From Hanleya hanleyi (Eukaryota; Mollusca; Polyplacophora; Lepidopleurida; Hanleyidae), in NCBI GenBank assembly GCA_036873755.1, contig JAVTVY010056966.1, positions 62,001 through 126,000 of the forward strand: a stretch of DNA of 64,000 nucleotides, in the 5' to 3' direction. A program made the translations under genes and the position numbers. The notes under the pieces were generated by a model. It did no database searches. It worked only from the letters and a program-made list of their open reading frames with translations, and was not told the DNA's origin. This document shows positions 20,546-30,489 of the stretch, one piece after another (positions within the stretch are counted from its first letter, which is position 1; every line of letters starts with the position of its first letter).

Positions 20546-20745
20546 ATTTAACATGCAAATGTTCGAATCAGGGAAGATAACCCGGAATTTGCCAAAAGTC
20601 ACTAAAGTGCATCAAGAGTTACCTCCCCAGTGGACCTCTACTGTGTTGGAGGTAGTTTTTGGTCTCTTGAGAAACAACGCCACCTGTCGCCACCAAGAGT
20701 TACCTCCCTGGAAAAGGGGAGGTTTTTTGCATGCTACATACTACT

Positions 20746-20751
20746 GATATA
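20746..20751. repeat. Right copy of the target-site duplication GATATA
   Basis: Matches 7540-7545. See there. Confidence 0.9.
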
Positions 20752-21087
20752 GGACGATAATTAGAAGGGAGATGTCGATCTTGTTTTTTGAAAATATATT
20801 TGAATTTTCCAACATTTAGGAAATTGTTTGCTTGTCAATGACATGTTAAATAACTGACACAATGGTTTAGCAATGGTCTTGACACAACTTTTAAGCATTC
20901 TGTGGCTGATTGCGTCTGGACCTACTGCTTTATTCAATTCGATGTTATTAATAATATCACAAACTTCGTCTTCGTTAATGGCAATACTGTTTAGTAGGCT
21001 GTCGCATTTATACTCAAACTGAGGTAAGTCGGTAGCCGAATCATCTACGGTAGAGATGGAAGCGAAGAAATCATACATTCTATGCAT
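20752..21087 (-). pseudogene. CR1/L2-like LINE, N-terminal part of RT, 5' part of the interrupted element
   Basis: The minus strand reads ELNKAVGPDAISHRMLKSC, LFNMSLTSKQFPKCWKI and, after a frameshift, KKQDRHLPSNYRPIS, which ends exactly at the foldback boundary. The rest continues at 7539. Upstream of 21087 the frame fades, so the endonuclease is missing or too degraded to see. Confidence 0.85.
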
Positions 21088-21249
21088 TCGCTTTGTCTAT
21101 ATCACTAAAACAGATGGATTCCGTTTGATGACTTATATGACAGCTGTTGGTCGTGCAAAGTACCTTGCATATACATGTGCCATGAATACAAGAATTGTAT
21201 CTTACATCCAGTTTTACATGGTAAAAATTAATTACTGCATGTAATTGCC

Positions 21250-21378
21250 TTAACATGTGACACCAGTCTGTCTATCTGATTTGTTACATTGTATTTGTTC
21301 TTTATGTTTAGTGTTGCCTGTTTTGTACACTACCTCTCATGGGGTGTCTTGTACAATAAAGAAATCTGAATCTGACTT
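21250..21378 (+). repeat. 3' tail of another LINE (plus strand)
   Basis: The segment ends with TTGTACAATAAAGAAATCTGAATCTGAC. A poly(A)-like signal followed by short ATCTGA repeats is the usual tail of some CR1/L2-type LINEs. No coding part is attached. Confidence 0.45.
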
Positions 21379-21416
21379 TGTGTCATATGGTGATGCCTGT
21401 TGCTGTGCTTTCCAGT

Positions 21417-23040
21417 TCAACCAATGTTCTGCATCTGTGTTTCGTGGAGTCTTAGGCTTCGAAGTCCTGTTCGTTCGTTGGGTTGAGCCAAACACGCTAA
21501 GTAGAGGGCGTTGACATCGAAGCCGTTGATTTTACGGCGGGGGTTTTCGTCGTTCCGGATGTGGGTCACATCTTTATCGTGATACCAATGAGCACATGAC
21601 AGATAAATGGTTTGTATATTCCAAGAAACGCAGTTTCGGTTTCTGTGCGTACAGTTTGTTGGGTTTGGTACGTGTTCCAGCCTCGGGCCCGTCGCTGGGG
21701 TCGTCAGTTTGTCATCGGAGTTAATCTTTCGGGTCCAACGTCGGAATACGGGCATCAAGTTCCGATAGGACATCACGGTAGTTCGGGGAGGTGAGATGTT
21801 CGATACTGGCTTGACTGCAGAGCGTCTCCGGATAGTCCATCATGCGGGCAATCAGGTCGTGCGGCTCACCAGTGGAGACGAAACTGACCGGGGCGGTCTC
21901 CTATAGCCGTGCACACCAGTGACCTCTTGGTGAGGATACTCACACTCAAGGGGATATGGCAATGTATTGACGGTATTGTTACATGTCTTATCGGGGCGGT
22001 ATAAAAGCCAAGACGTTTTGAACACCCGATGGCATTTGGTGCACCTGCCCCACTGGATGTGGGAACATTCTTGGGGCAAATTCAATCTTATCGTGGTGTA
22101 CCGCTTCGGAGATCGATGCACGAGACTAACTACGAGTTGAGGGTCATCGATGCTGTCGTCATCCACTTATTGATCTCATTCTCCTGTAATCAGATTGTAT
22201 ATCTTCTACTGTCAGATATACCCTTTGATTGCATTCAAGTTAAAAACGCGCTCAGGTTTTCACAGCTAAACAAAGTGTTGTACTGTGTGCTCCAAGCCTC
22301 TAACATGATCACCCTTGCATAATATATACTACATACATTTTCCAACTCTCTCGTCTTCAGAAAGACGCTTCCTGTGTTAGCCAAAGTCGATAGACTAAAT
22401 GCGCATGCGCGCCACGTTTATCAGCCCAATGTAGTCGGAGAGTTTTACACCGACGGTTTAGGAGACTACACATTCTGACAATGGGAAAAGAGTTGGTCCA
22501 CCCTATAGACAAATTACTAACCTGGAACAACGTATCCAACTTATCCAGTTGAGTCAGGGGTTCCCCAAGGAAGTGATGGACTACCCTCCCTTGGTCTCGT
22601 AAGTATCGCTCCCAATAATCATTTGCAATTCGGTCAAAGCTTTCGGAATTGGCCCGGTCCAAATGGATAGCTCAACAGCGCAACAGGCATTTCCGGTCTG
22701 TGTAGGTTTCATTCCACTCGCCAACTCGGGCATACATGCCTTTCCGGCATTTCAACGGGTCGGTAGGATGATGGGGCGCTGATAGGGTGGTCGATCTATT
22801 TGGTAATGAAAAAGGTCGCGTTGATCATCTTCACCTGTCATTTGGTGTTGGGGCATTGTTGATGGTCCTATTCCGAGCATCCGATGTCTCCAGTTGATCC
22901 AGTCGTCTCCAATTACTCCGCGATAATGGAGACACACGATTCGCAAGCCATCTTGTGGATGGCGAAGTGTACGCAAATGTTCGGATAATCGCACACTTTT
23001 AATCTCCGTCAAAGGTTGCAGGTTGTCCAGTAGACTCAAA
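21417..23040 (-). pseudogene. Degraded DNA-polymerase-B-type mobile-element gene (N-terminal half)
   Basis: Read from 23040 downward in shifting frames: a segment like the foldback HPIG domain (APTPND, then ATFFITK-stop-IDHPI near 22790-22850), a cysteine-bearing block (KCLLRC, RANSESFDRIANDYWERYLRD, 22400-22690), a region RCTKCHRVFKTSW...CNN (22000-22090) like a zinc knuckle, and near 21490-21560 GFDVNALYLACLAQP, which resembles the DxNxLYP-type motif of protein-primed family B polymerases. Many stops and frameshifts make it clearly dead. Polinton/Maverick-like origin is inferred from motif order and memory of the family. It shows what lies downstream of HPIG in a fuller relative of the foldback genes. 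Confidence 0.6.
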
Positions 23041-23554
23041 AAACGACGGCAATCAGGGCCCTTGGCCCTCTCGTTTTACCTAATGAAGTCATGCACTTGT
23101 GTATAGTTGATCTGTTTTAATTCTCTCACAAGGCAAAATTGTTTTTCACAAAAAGGGCTATAAAATCCCTTCATTGGTTTTACTCACTGCCACTTTACTG
23201 TGTTCACATGGATATTGTATGAATATGACGAATAAATACTCTAATGAACAACTTACATACACACACAATCAATTCAGTAAACCCGCTTTCCACTTTATCC
23301 TCCATAATGATGCATTTGCATATTCGAGGAGTAGTCCCCTTGTACACCTTTGGGTACACTGCTTGTGAGAAGTACTCTTTAGCTGACTAAGGAGACCCTG
23401 AGCTGAATGCATGACTTTTGTTCTTTTTGCTCTTGTTCCCCAGCGTTAAATTCACTGGGGAGTCCGTGGTGTTAGCTGTGATGGGTTAGGCTTGTTTTTT
23501 TTCACGGTTTAGGTAAAGAACATAACTGCAATAGGAATAGAATTAATAAAAACA

Positions 23555-24483
23555 CAAGAGATTTCCGACAAGAGAGAAGCGGTCAACAGTTTCCAATGAT
23601 GTCAGCAAGTCAAGATGATGTTTTATACCTAAAATCCTAATCACTGACCAATATTCTTTATCCAAATGAATTTCAAGTCGTTTCCAGAGTACGTGTATGT
23701 GTCTCATTCCCGTTTGGATTTTGGATGTTCATTTGAACATCATGGAGATGTAAAATACATGATATTCAAGCGGCCTCTAGCCCCGGGTTAAGACACATGT
23801 TAGGAAACGTAGCACCAGAGATCTTGTACGCCACGATCTTATTTTGCCATCAGTGTACGATATTAATCACATAATTTGAGGAACTTTGAATGGAGGCCTT
23901 TGGTGGTATAGCCCTGTTTGAAAAGTGTCTGTAGTAATATTCTGTAGCGTTGATTAAACTCGTTACAATTTGCACATGATCTAGTAAATGCTGCCAGGCG
24001 GGATTGCTATCCAGAAATGAGTAATTAACCATGTCAAAATTGTACTCGTCTCTCTTGTCGTAGGGTCGACGTGAGAGAAAGTCCTGATAATTCATGTAAA
24101 GGTATAGGTTCAGATATGATCTTCCGTCTGGGTTATCAAAGATTTCCTTCAAATCCAGTGAAGGAGGTAAATGTTTTTCACATCGTCGCTACTAGATGTG
24201 TTATCCAGTGCTAGGTAATCGTCTATATATAGCGTTTGGTGAATGAGAAAGAACTGACTTGGGGATGGTTATCTTTTGACAATTTCTGCACGTATGCATA
24301 TTCATACGAAACCAGATATAGGTCTGGCAAAGGTGGTGCACATTTTGTAGCCACACGCTGTTGGTATATGGTATTGCCGTACTGAGTCATACAGCTTTTG
24401 TGCACTTGAATGATGTTGTCAATCTCGGCATAGCAAATCACATTGAGGGTTCTCGACAGAGATGTCCCAAAGTGGAGTTTCAA
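23555..24483 (-). pseudogene. Penelope-like RT relic, minus copy
   Basis: The minus strand reads GNTIYQQ, then a damaged CAPPLPDLYLVSYEY (usually MGTNCAPLLADLYL) at about 24300-24380, FTKRYI just before the lost catalytic DD, then YLNLYLY, YDKRDEYNFDMVNYSFLDSN, and a 3'UTR to about 23555. The 3'UTR matches that of the plus copy at 26732-26985 (ACCCGGGGCTAG, GACCGCTTCTCTCTTG). The 5' half of RT is missing. The copy is truncated and heavily mutated. Confidence 0.7.
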
Positions 24484-24489
24484 TCGTTG

Positions 24490-25440
24490 GTTGCCTTTCT
24501 TGACAAAACTGAATGGACATTGTCAAAGGTGGGCGTGAGATGGAAGAAGAACAATGTTTACCCATTGCCAAAGTCTTCCCGGCATATTCCCTTCATTCTG
24601 AATGATCTGACCCGTCGATGCAAACAGGTGCAGATAACTCAGGATGTAATTCACAGCGGAATATAAGTTTTGATGATGCTGCCAAGCACATTGCCAAGCG
24701 CATCCCCTCGACGAATACACGTCCCACTGAACAAGAGCAGGCCACCCCGGCTTGCTTGGTGTAATGTTCCACGTAGCTGTGTGTATTGCACTGGTACGGT
24801 ACCTTCATTATGTGTGCTGTTCAGACCCGATTGAAATGAAGTGTCAGCACCACTCTCAAAAGCTCGAATGCGATCGGTTGCCCGGTTTCTTCTCATATCG
24901 ATGATGGACCAAATGTAGGTCTGCTTGATCGGTAGATGGACGATGTGGTTGAAGGTTTGCGTGACTTGATCTCATATTGGCGTTTCACCCAAAAACGCAT
25001 AGCACTGACATGCTGCAGGTGGACTCGGCTGTGAAACCCACCTCGGTAAGGCAAGTGTAATATGTTGACTGCAGTTCAAACAGATGCTGTAATTCGATGC
25101 TGGAATCTATAACCACATCCGGCAGCTTGTATTTATTGTACCCCAGCTTCATGGCATCCAAAAACAGGAGGGTCTGTCTGTCCCTACCAGAAGATAGCCC
25201 TGTCTGCTTTGGAACAGTACGTTATTGATTGGTCTAAGCGAGAAAAAGTTGAACCTACAGTACTCGCTGATTGGCTGGACCTTACCAAGAGCAAGATCGT
25301 TGAAACAATCCGCCATATTGACAGAAGTACCCTTCTCCAAGCAAAACAAGTAATGAGAAGCCCCAATTCGTAAGAAGTTCTAGCAAATCTCCGGAGTAAA
25401 TTCGTCATAGTCCCAGCAGACAACCAGCTCCAAATAATAT
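24490..25440 (-). other. Unrecognised minus-strand coding debris between two Penelope-like copies
   Basis: Several short minus frames read into one another, including FQSRQGYLLVGTDRPSCFW at ~25150-25230, VVIDSSIELQHLFELQ at ~25080 and MRRNRATDRIRAFESG to GNVLGSIIKTYIP at 24650-24896. They look like shifted pieces of real proteins rather than noise, because they share strand and are long for an AT-rich stretch. No family is recognised. The position between the PolB relic and the relic at 27937 suggests the same ancient element, but this is weak. Confidence 0.3.
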
Positions 25441-25454
25441 AATATTCATATGTA

Positions 25455-26985
25455 AATATTATTATTACCAGGTGCTGGTTGAAGAATTGAGTGTAAACAT
25501 ATCGTCATCGAATATGTCTACTTACTCTCAAACTGTATTTACTCTGGAAGATTTATTTAACAATCACAAAACGTTTCTCAAGGAAAGAGGTATTTGTATT
25601 CCAACCAAATATAATGATATACCAAAAGTATACTGGACCCCCAAAATGCACAAATCACCATACAAAGCTAGATTCATAGCTGGTTCTAGGAGCTGCACTA
25701 CCAAGCTTCTTTCAACACTGTTGACGAGGGCCCTTCAGCAGGTAAAAACATTTTGGGAAAGGTATTGCGCCACTATTTCTAAAAACTCTGTTGTTGAATG
25801 TATGTGGATATTGAACAACTCGAAAGGTCTTATGGAAGAACTTGATGCTAAGGGTCACATACCGTATAGACATGTATCCACATGGGATTTCTCGACTCTC
25901 TATACTACAATCCCTCATCAGGACCTTATTGACCGCCTAAGTTCATTAATAGTATCTGTGTTCAAGAAAACTGATCGTAGATATATTAATGTCGGATGCC
26001 ATAAAGCATTCTTTAGCTCTGCTACATACAAGAGATATCATTCATGGGATGTTTCTTTGTTTATAGAGTTGATTGAATTTCTCATTAATATTATCTATGT
26101 GAAATTTGGCAACACAATATATCAGCAGCATATAGGTATTCCAATGGGTACTAATTGTGCACCCCTGTTGGCTGACCTATATCTGTTCTCTTATGAATAT
26201 GACTATATGCAGGCGCTTTAAAAACCCGATCCATTCAAAGCCCGTTCCTTCTCATTCATCAAACGCTATATAGACGATCTTCTCGCTGTGGATAATCGCT
26301 ATATAAATGACGCAGTGAAGGATTTATATCCACCTTCACTGGATTTGAAGGAAACTACAGATAACCCTACAGGCACATCATATTTAGACCTATATCTCTA
26401 TAAAAATGAAGCGGGCCTTCTCTCTCGTCGACTGTATGACAAAAGAGATGATTACAATTTCGACATCGTAAACTATCCCTTTCTGGACAGTAATATTCCA
26501 GTGGGACCTGCATATGGCGTATACATATCTCGCTTAGTAGCATTTGCTAGATCCTGTGTTAAATGTGACGATTTTAATCAACGTCACAAAACATTGTTGC
26601 AGAAACTTATAAAACAGGGCTATTCCACCAAGCGCCTCCACTCAAAGTTTCTCAAATTTGGCGATACATATCGCATGCTGATAGCAAAATACGAACGTAG
26701 CGTGCAAGATCTATGGCGCTACGTTTCGTAACTTGTGTCTAATTCCGCTTAACCCGGGGCTAGGGGCCGTATGAACCCATGTACTTCAAGATCCTCATGG
26801 TACTCATATGAACAGTCACAATCAAAGCGTGACTGAGATACATCATTTTTCAGATGACGACTTTACAACGAATATTATGGATTAAGAATACTGATCAGCG
26901 ATGTGGATTTGATATTTTTGGAACATCATGATGTCTTGCCGGCATCATTGAAAACTGTTGACCGCTTCTCTCTTGCAGGAAACAA
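25455..26985 (+). pseudogene. Penelope-like reverse transcriptase, plus copy, one in-frame stop
   Basis: The frame opens before the Met at 25472 and reads VYWTPKMHKSPYKARFIAGS, HVSTWDFSTLYTTIPH, GIPMGTNCAPLLADLYLFS, then a TAA at 26219. The same frame continues through FIKRYIDDLLAVDN (catalytic DD), YDKRDDYNFDIVNYPFLDSN and stops at 26731. These motifs are typical of Penelope-like RTs. I see no GIY-YIG endonuclease before the stop or in the 3'UTR (26732-26985), so it is either an endonuclease-lacking type or truncated. Apart from the TAA the RT is well kept. Confidence 0.8.
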
Positions 26986-27105
26986 GCCTATGTTTATGTA
27001 TACTATGATTGTCTTTTTTGAATTTGGTGCTAATACTGTTATATGAAATATGGAATAGGTCTTTGGATTATGGACGCGGATATTCTCTAATGGACGACGG
27101 CTGAA
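26986..27105. repeat. Dispersed repeat, empty site for the 8-bp-duplication element
   Basis: TACTATGATT, TTGGTGCTAATACTGTTATATGAA, GGATTATGGACGCGGA and AATGACGG match 3720-3767 plus 4657-4730, where an 881-bp element splits the repeat. TATATGAA occurs once here (27040-27047). Confidence 0.75.
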
Positions 27106-27704
27106 TTATGAATGACGGACCAGACGCTTATAATTGTTCCCCACCTCAACTGAACTTACCCTCCAGGAGATCACACAAAGCCTGGATGAGTACTTTGGGG
27201 GATTGTTACTGGCTTTGGGGGATTATGGCGTGCCCTCGTACGTTACCATGTACCACACAGTGTCTTCTTTCTTATTGTACCACTAGTACGGGTACTGAAT
27301 ATCCACCAGGCCACATTCCCAACGTCCAGAGTGAGGCAGGGGTTGAGATAGCTTTTTCGTAATGGGTTATGGTGTTGGTCGGGAAAAGCTTCGCCGAGCT
27401 ATTACTGGTCACTGTGAGGTAAACCCGGACGACTGAGAATTCCTAATTCCGCTACCGGTATTCATAGATATTCCAGATCTTGGGGGTTGTTGACTGCCGC
27501 AGTGACTCGCTACGTTTTACATATCTCAATTGACGTGATAGTGGTCAGGGTAGTGTTTTGAAGAGGTGGATCGTTGTGGTGTTCTGAGCGTTGAATCCCA
27601 TTCAGCTGACCAGATCGATGAAGGCTGGGACGGACGTTGTGACTTCCGAGGTGTAGGTACACAGGACTGCTGTATCTCTTGCTGCATCCCGATCCAGCAC
27701 TGGG

Positions 27705-27808
27705 GGTTCCCACCAATTCTTGTGGCACATGCATGCCTTTCAGGCTTCGGGCAGGGGGTTCCCACCAATTCTTGTGGCACATGCATGGCTTTCAGGCTTC
27801 GGGCAACA
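27705..27808. repeat. Two-copy 52-bp tandem repeat
   Basis: GGTTCCCACCAATTCTTGTG through GCTTCGGGCA occurs at 27705 and again at 27757 with one or two differences, so it is a recent duplication. Confidence 0.85.
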
Positions 27809-27936
27809 TCTCCTATCCTTGACGATCTAGCTGCGACTTACTTTGACTCCTCATATCATTCACCAAATCGGTAATGTGCGTACCGGGGCCCACCTGGTTC
27901 TGTGCAAGTAGTTCGCCACTATCATTTCAGGTCATG

Positions 27937-28324
27937 TTAGGATTGTCTTTCACCCGTCCCATCATCAAGCCGGCCTTTTTCTTGAACAAAACGGGTATAC
28001 TCTTTAGGATTTCGTCTTCGAACCACTGTAAGACTGGTAGTACGTGATACTGATGTCGGAGGACCGATCTGATAGGATGGTGCTGAGGTCGACGCGGTGG
28101 GTGGTGAGGGTGCTAGAGTAGAGAGGATCTGGTATTGGTCTATGAACGTCACGTACCGCTGAAACGTCTGATGGTACCATTGCACTTGCGCTTAACCCCG
28201 AGCTTTGTGAAATCTGATGCATCTCTTCATCGAGTGTCTTCAATGTGCTGACGGTTGGGGCTAGGGGGTGGGGCGACTGGGGGCTTTGAAGCAGGCGTGG
28301 TTCGATGAGAACCATCTTTTGCAT
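27937..28324 (-). pseudogene. Small-protein relic, possibly from a Polinton-like element
   Basis: The minus strand carries KMVLIEPRLLQSP, LKTLDEEMHQIS and, after a frameshift, WYHQTFQRYVTFIDQYQ. This resembles a short protein I remember in repeated invertebrate loci near PolB and capsid genes, with a hydrophobic VLIEPR start and a Y-x-Q-x-L-x-R-Y block. The memory is unverified and the copy is frameshifted. Confidence 0.35.
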
Positions 28325-28499
28325 GGTTTATTGCCCACTAGCCTATAAGGGGTGTAGGGTAATTGGAACACAAACTAGCTCTGAGTTGATTGCATTTATT
28401 CTCCACGGAATATATATTCAATAAATTGTAAACAATGCACAGAGAATTTTTGTATATAAGATGGAAATACTATGCCTGGAGTGCTATGATAATTTTGTA

Positions 28500-28860
28500 T
28501 TATATGTCGCTCACATGTGACAACGATGCCTAGTACGGGAACATCCCACGTCTCTCACACTGTAGCAAGCCGAAGAGTAAATATCCCACGTCGCTCACAC
28601 AGTAGCAAGTCTACAAGGTGAACATCCGATGTCACTCACTCAGTAGAAATCCAATGAGAGGAATATCACTTGTTGCTCACACAGTAGTAATCCATCGGAG
28701 GCAATATCAATCGCTCTTCACACAATAGCATCCCATAATATGACGAATAACACTCGTTCACACAATAGCACTTCCTAGTATTTGGAATATCCCAGGCCAC
28801 TCACACGGTAGTAATCCAATGAACGGAGTATCACTTGTCGCCCATACAGTATGAATGTTG
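28500..28860. repeat. Degenerate ~41-bp tandem array
   Basis: A CGCTCACACAGTAG-like word recurs about every 41 bp (near 28554, 28594, 28635, 28674, 28714, 28754, 28797 and 28838) with AATATC and GTAATCCAATGA between. About eight or nine eroded units. Irregular spacers and poor conservation exclude CRISPR. Confidence 0.7.
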
Positions 28861-29094
28861 TTACACGAATATTCCAGTTAACCAGGCATAGTATATCCAA
28901 ATGAATGGAGAGACAATTTAATTCAGCAAATGAATTAAATTATATCGCACGACTTTTAATTCATGAATATAATCCAGTTGTGATCAACAATTGACACCAA
29001 CATGCAGACACTTCACAAATTCTCATACACTCTATATATATAATCAATAAATGACCAACAGATTAGTATAATGAACCAATAACCCTACGTCAGA

Positions 29095-30345
29095 CGTGGC
29101 GAGACTTCAGAATGGTGGGAGATAGCTGTAGTGGGTAACATATGCTGAATGCTGCTTTTTGTTTATTTCCGAAAAATATTGTAGAATATGGGAATACTTG
29201 ATGAATATCAGCATATAATTCAATATGGTTGCAAAATTCCCACAATGATTGCCATGCAATTTGTATACCTTCAATATGCTCAATATATGCCACCACTACG
29301 ATGTGCACACTTCCCTGCCATACAACTATCTGCCATTACGTCAGTCCATGCTTGTATATAATACCTCTGGTAAGGGGTCACATGACCTGAATTGACAAAT
29401 CAACACACGTATCTCTGCTGTTCGCCGACGACAGATGCCCGCCGACGAACGGCAGGAGGACTACTTGCAAAGAACAACTGGCGATTATAAGGTAATTAGA
29501 GAGAATCGGGCGGTATTATAAAAATATATCTATAAAAATATATACATATTTCTTAAAGATTAAAGGTAAGTAAATAGATCAACATGGAATGATTTATAAA
29601 AGTTAAATTTAGGAGAACGATTTTGCCGGGGACGGCACGACAGGTTATAGTGCCTATGCACCATAATACATTGTTGGAAGAGAGATGGCTGAAAGCTGTA
29701 GGTATCCATTCCCCTAGAAATAACCATAAAAAGAACATCCCGGAATTTATTTACAATTTTCTCCTAAAACTAGAATAGTCTAAGTATTTTATGACGCCAT
29801 CAATCGTTACTTTAGCACAATAGGTAAGCAGAATTCGATTATATTTCCCGCTGCCTGACGTCACGTACCTAGATCACCGAGAAAAAGCAGTGAACAAGCC
29901 GGCCTACATGCGCACCAAAATAGTGCGACTCAAAATATGGCGAAACTGCTATTACAATGGTTGAACAATAAAAGGCATACTAGATACATAATTGCAATTA
30001 ACAGCAACCACTAATAACTCCATAGTTAACTGAAAAAATGCCAAAATGATAATTATAAACATCATTTCACGTGACCAGTCTTATAACATGGCGGGAGTTA
30101 CATTTAGCGAAAGCGACAAGCTGCCAGTAAAATTCAGAAAGTGTCTAGCATACAGAGCGAAATTATTAGTGCTCAGACACTAGCATGATGGAAAAATCCT
30201 ACAGGAATTTACACCCAACCGGTAAGTAACCTTAGAATTAATGCTCGAATGTGAATAAATTCGAAATTCCGGCAGATTAGCAGTACATAATTTGAGCTCT
30301 CTCTCCCCCCACAATATATTGTGTCACCTGGCTCACATCCTCCTC
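29095..30345. repeat. Dispersed ~1.25-kb repeat, copy 1
   Basis: Matches 44965-47215 in the same orientation over almost its whole length (TATTGTAGAATATGGGAATA, TTAGGAGAACGATTTTGCCG, GTGCGACTCAAAATATGG, TAACAGCAACCACTAATAAC). Copy 2 contains an L1-like insert that is absent here. No coding region is supported. The far end (ATATTGTGTCACCTGGCTCA) corresponds to the 3' end of the small gene at 47157-47543 in copy 2, so the repeat may be the outer end of the element that carried that gene. Confidence 0.85.
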
Positions 30346-30489
30346 ACCTTAAGCATTAAATTCTCCTGAATTTAAATCACAGTAATTTATGGTGCACGAA
30401 TTAATGAATTCTATATTTATACGTGGTAATATCTCAAATATTCTTTGGCATCAATCAGAAAATGTTCTTTCTTTGTTAGGCTCCAGGGA

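Larger units (their letters stand above)
7546..20745. mobile_element. Giant foldback transposon (13.2 kb) carrying zinc-finger gene cassettes
   Basis: The two termini are inverted copies. The left reads CGTAGTAGGGAGCATGC and the right, reverse-complemented, AGTAGTATGTAGCATGC. Both continue with AAAAAACCTCCCCTTTT and then match for about 4.5 kb. The element is flanked by a 6-bp duplication and interrupts a LINE RT gene. Gene order and sequence are mirrored between arms. The left arm carries an extra 3.1-kb LINE. No transposase, integrase, ATPase or complete polymerase is encoded, so the copy is non-autonomous. The 6-bp duplication, a right end starting with AG and genes related to a PolB element fit a Polinton/Maverick-like derivative. 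The arm plan with internal subrepeats recalls Foldback elements. The class is an inference. Confidence 0.9.
16250..20745. repeat. Right arm of the giant inverted repeat
   Basis: Reverse complement of the left arm without the LINE. It serves as the pre-insertion reference for dating events in the left arm. Small indels differ, such as 37 bp missing after the fingers and 2-3 codons plus a 20-bp stretch missing in the membrane-protein gene. Confidence 0.9.

Noticed and set aside
22000..22007. TATAAAAG on the plus strand
   Set aside because: It lies antisense within the PolB-like relic (codons for a Trp-Leu-Leu-Tyr run), with no plausible gene start downstream.
24651..24896. Similarity of a GNVLGSIIKTYIP-type peptide to a viral core or minor capsid protein
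   Set aside because: The match is too short and rests on general composition only. Kept as unrecognised debris.
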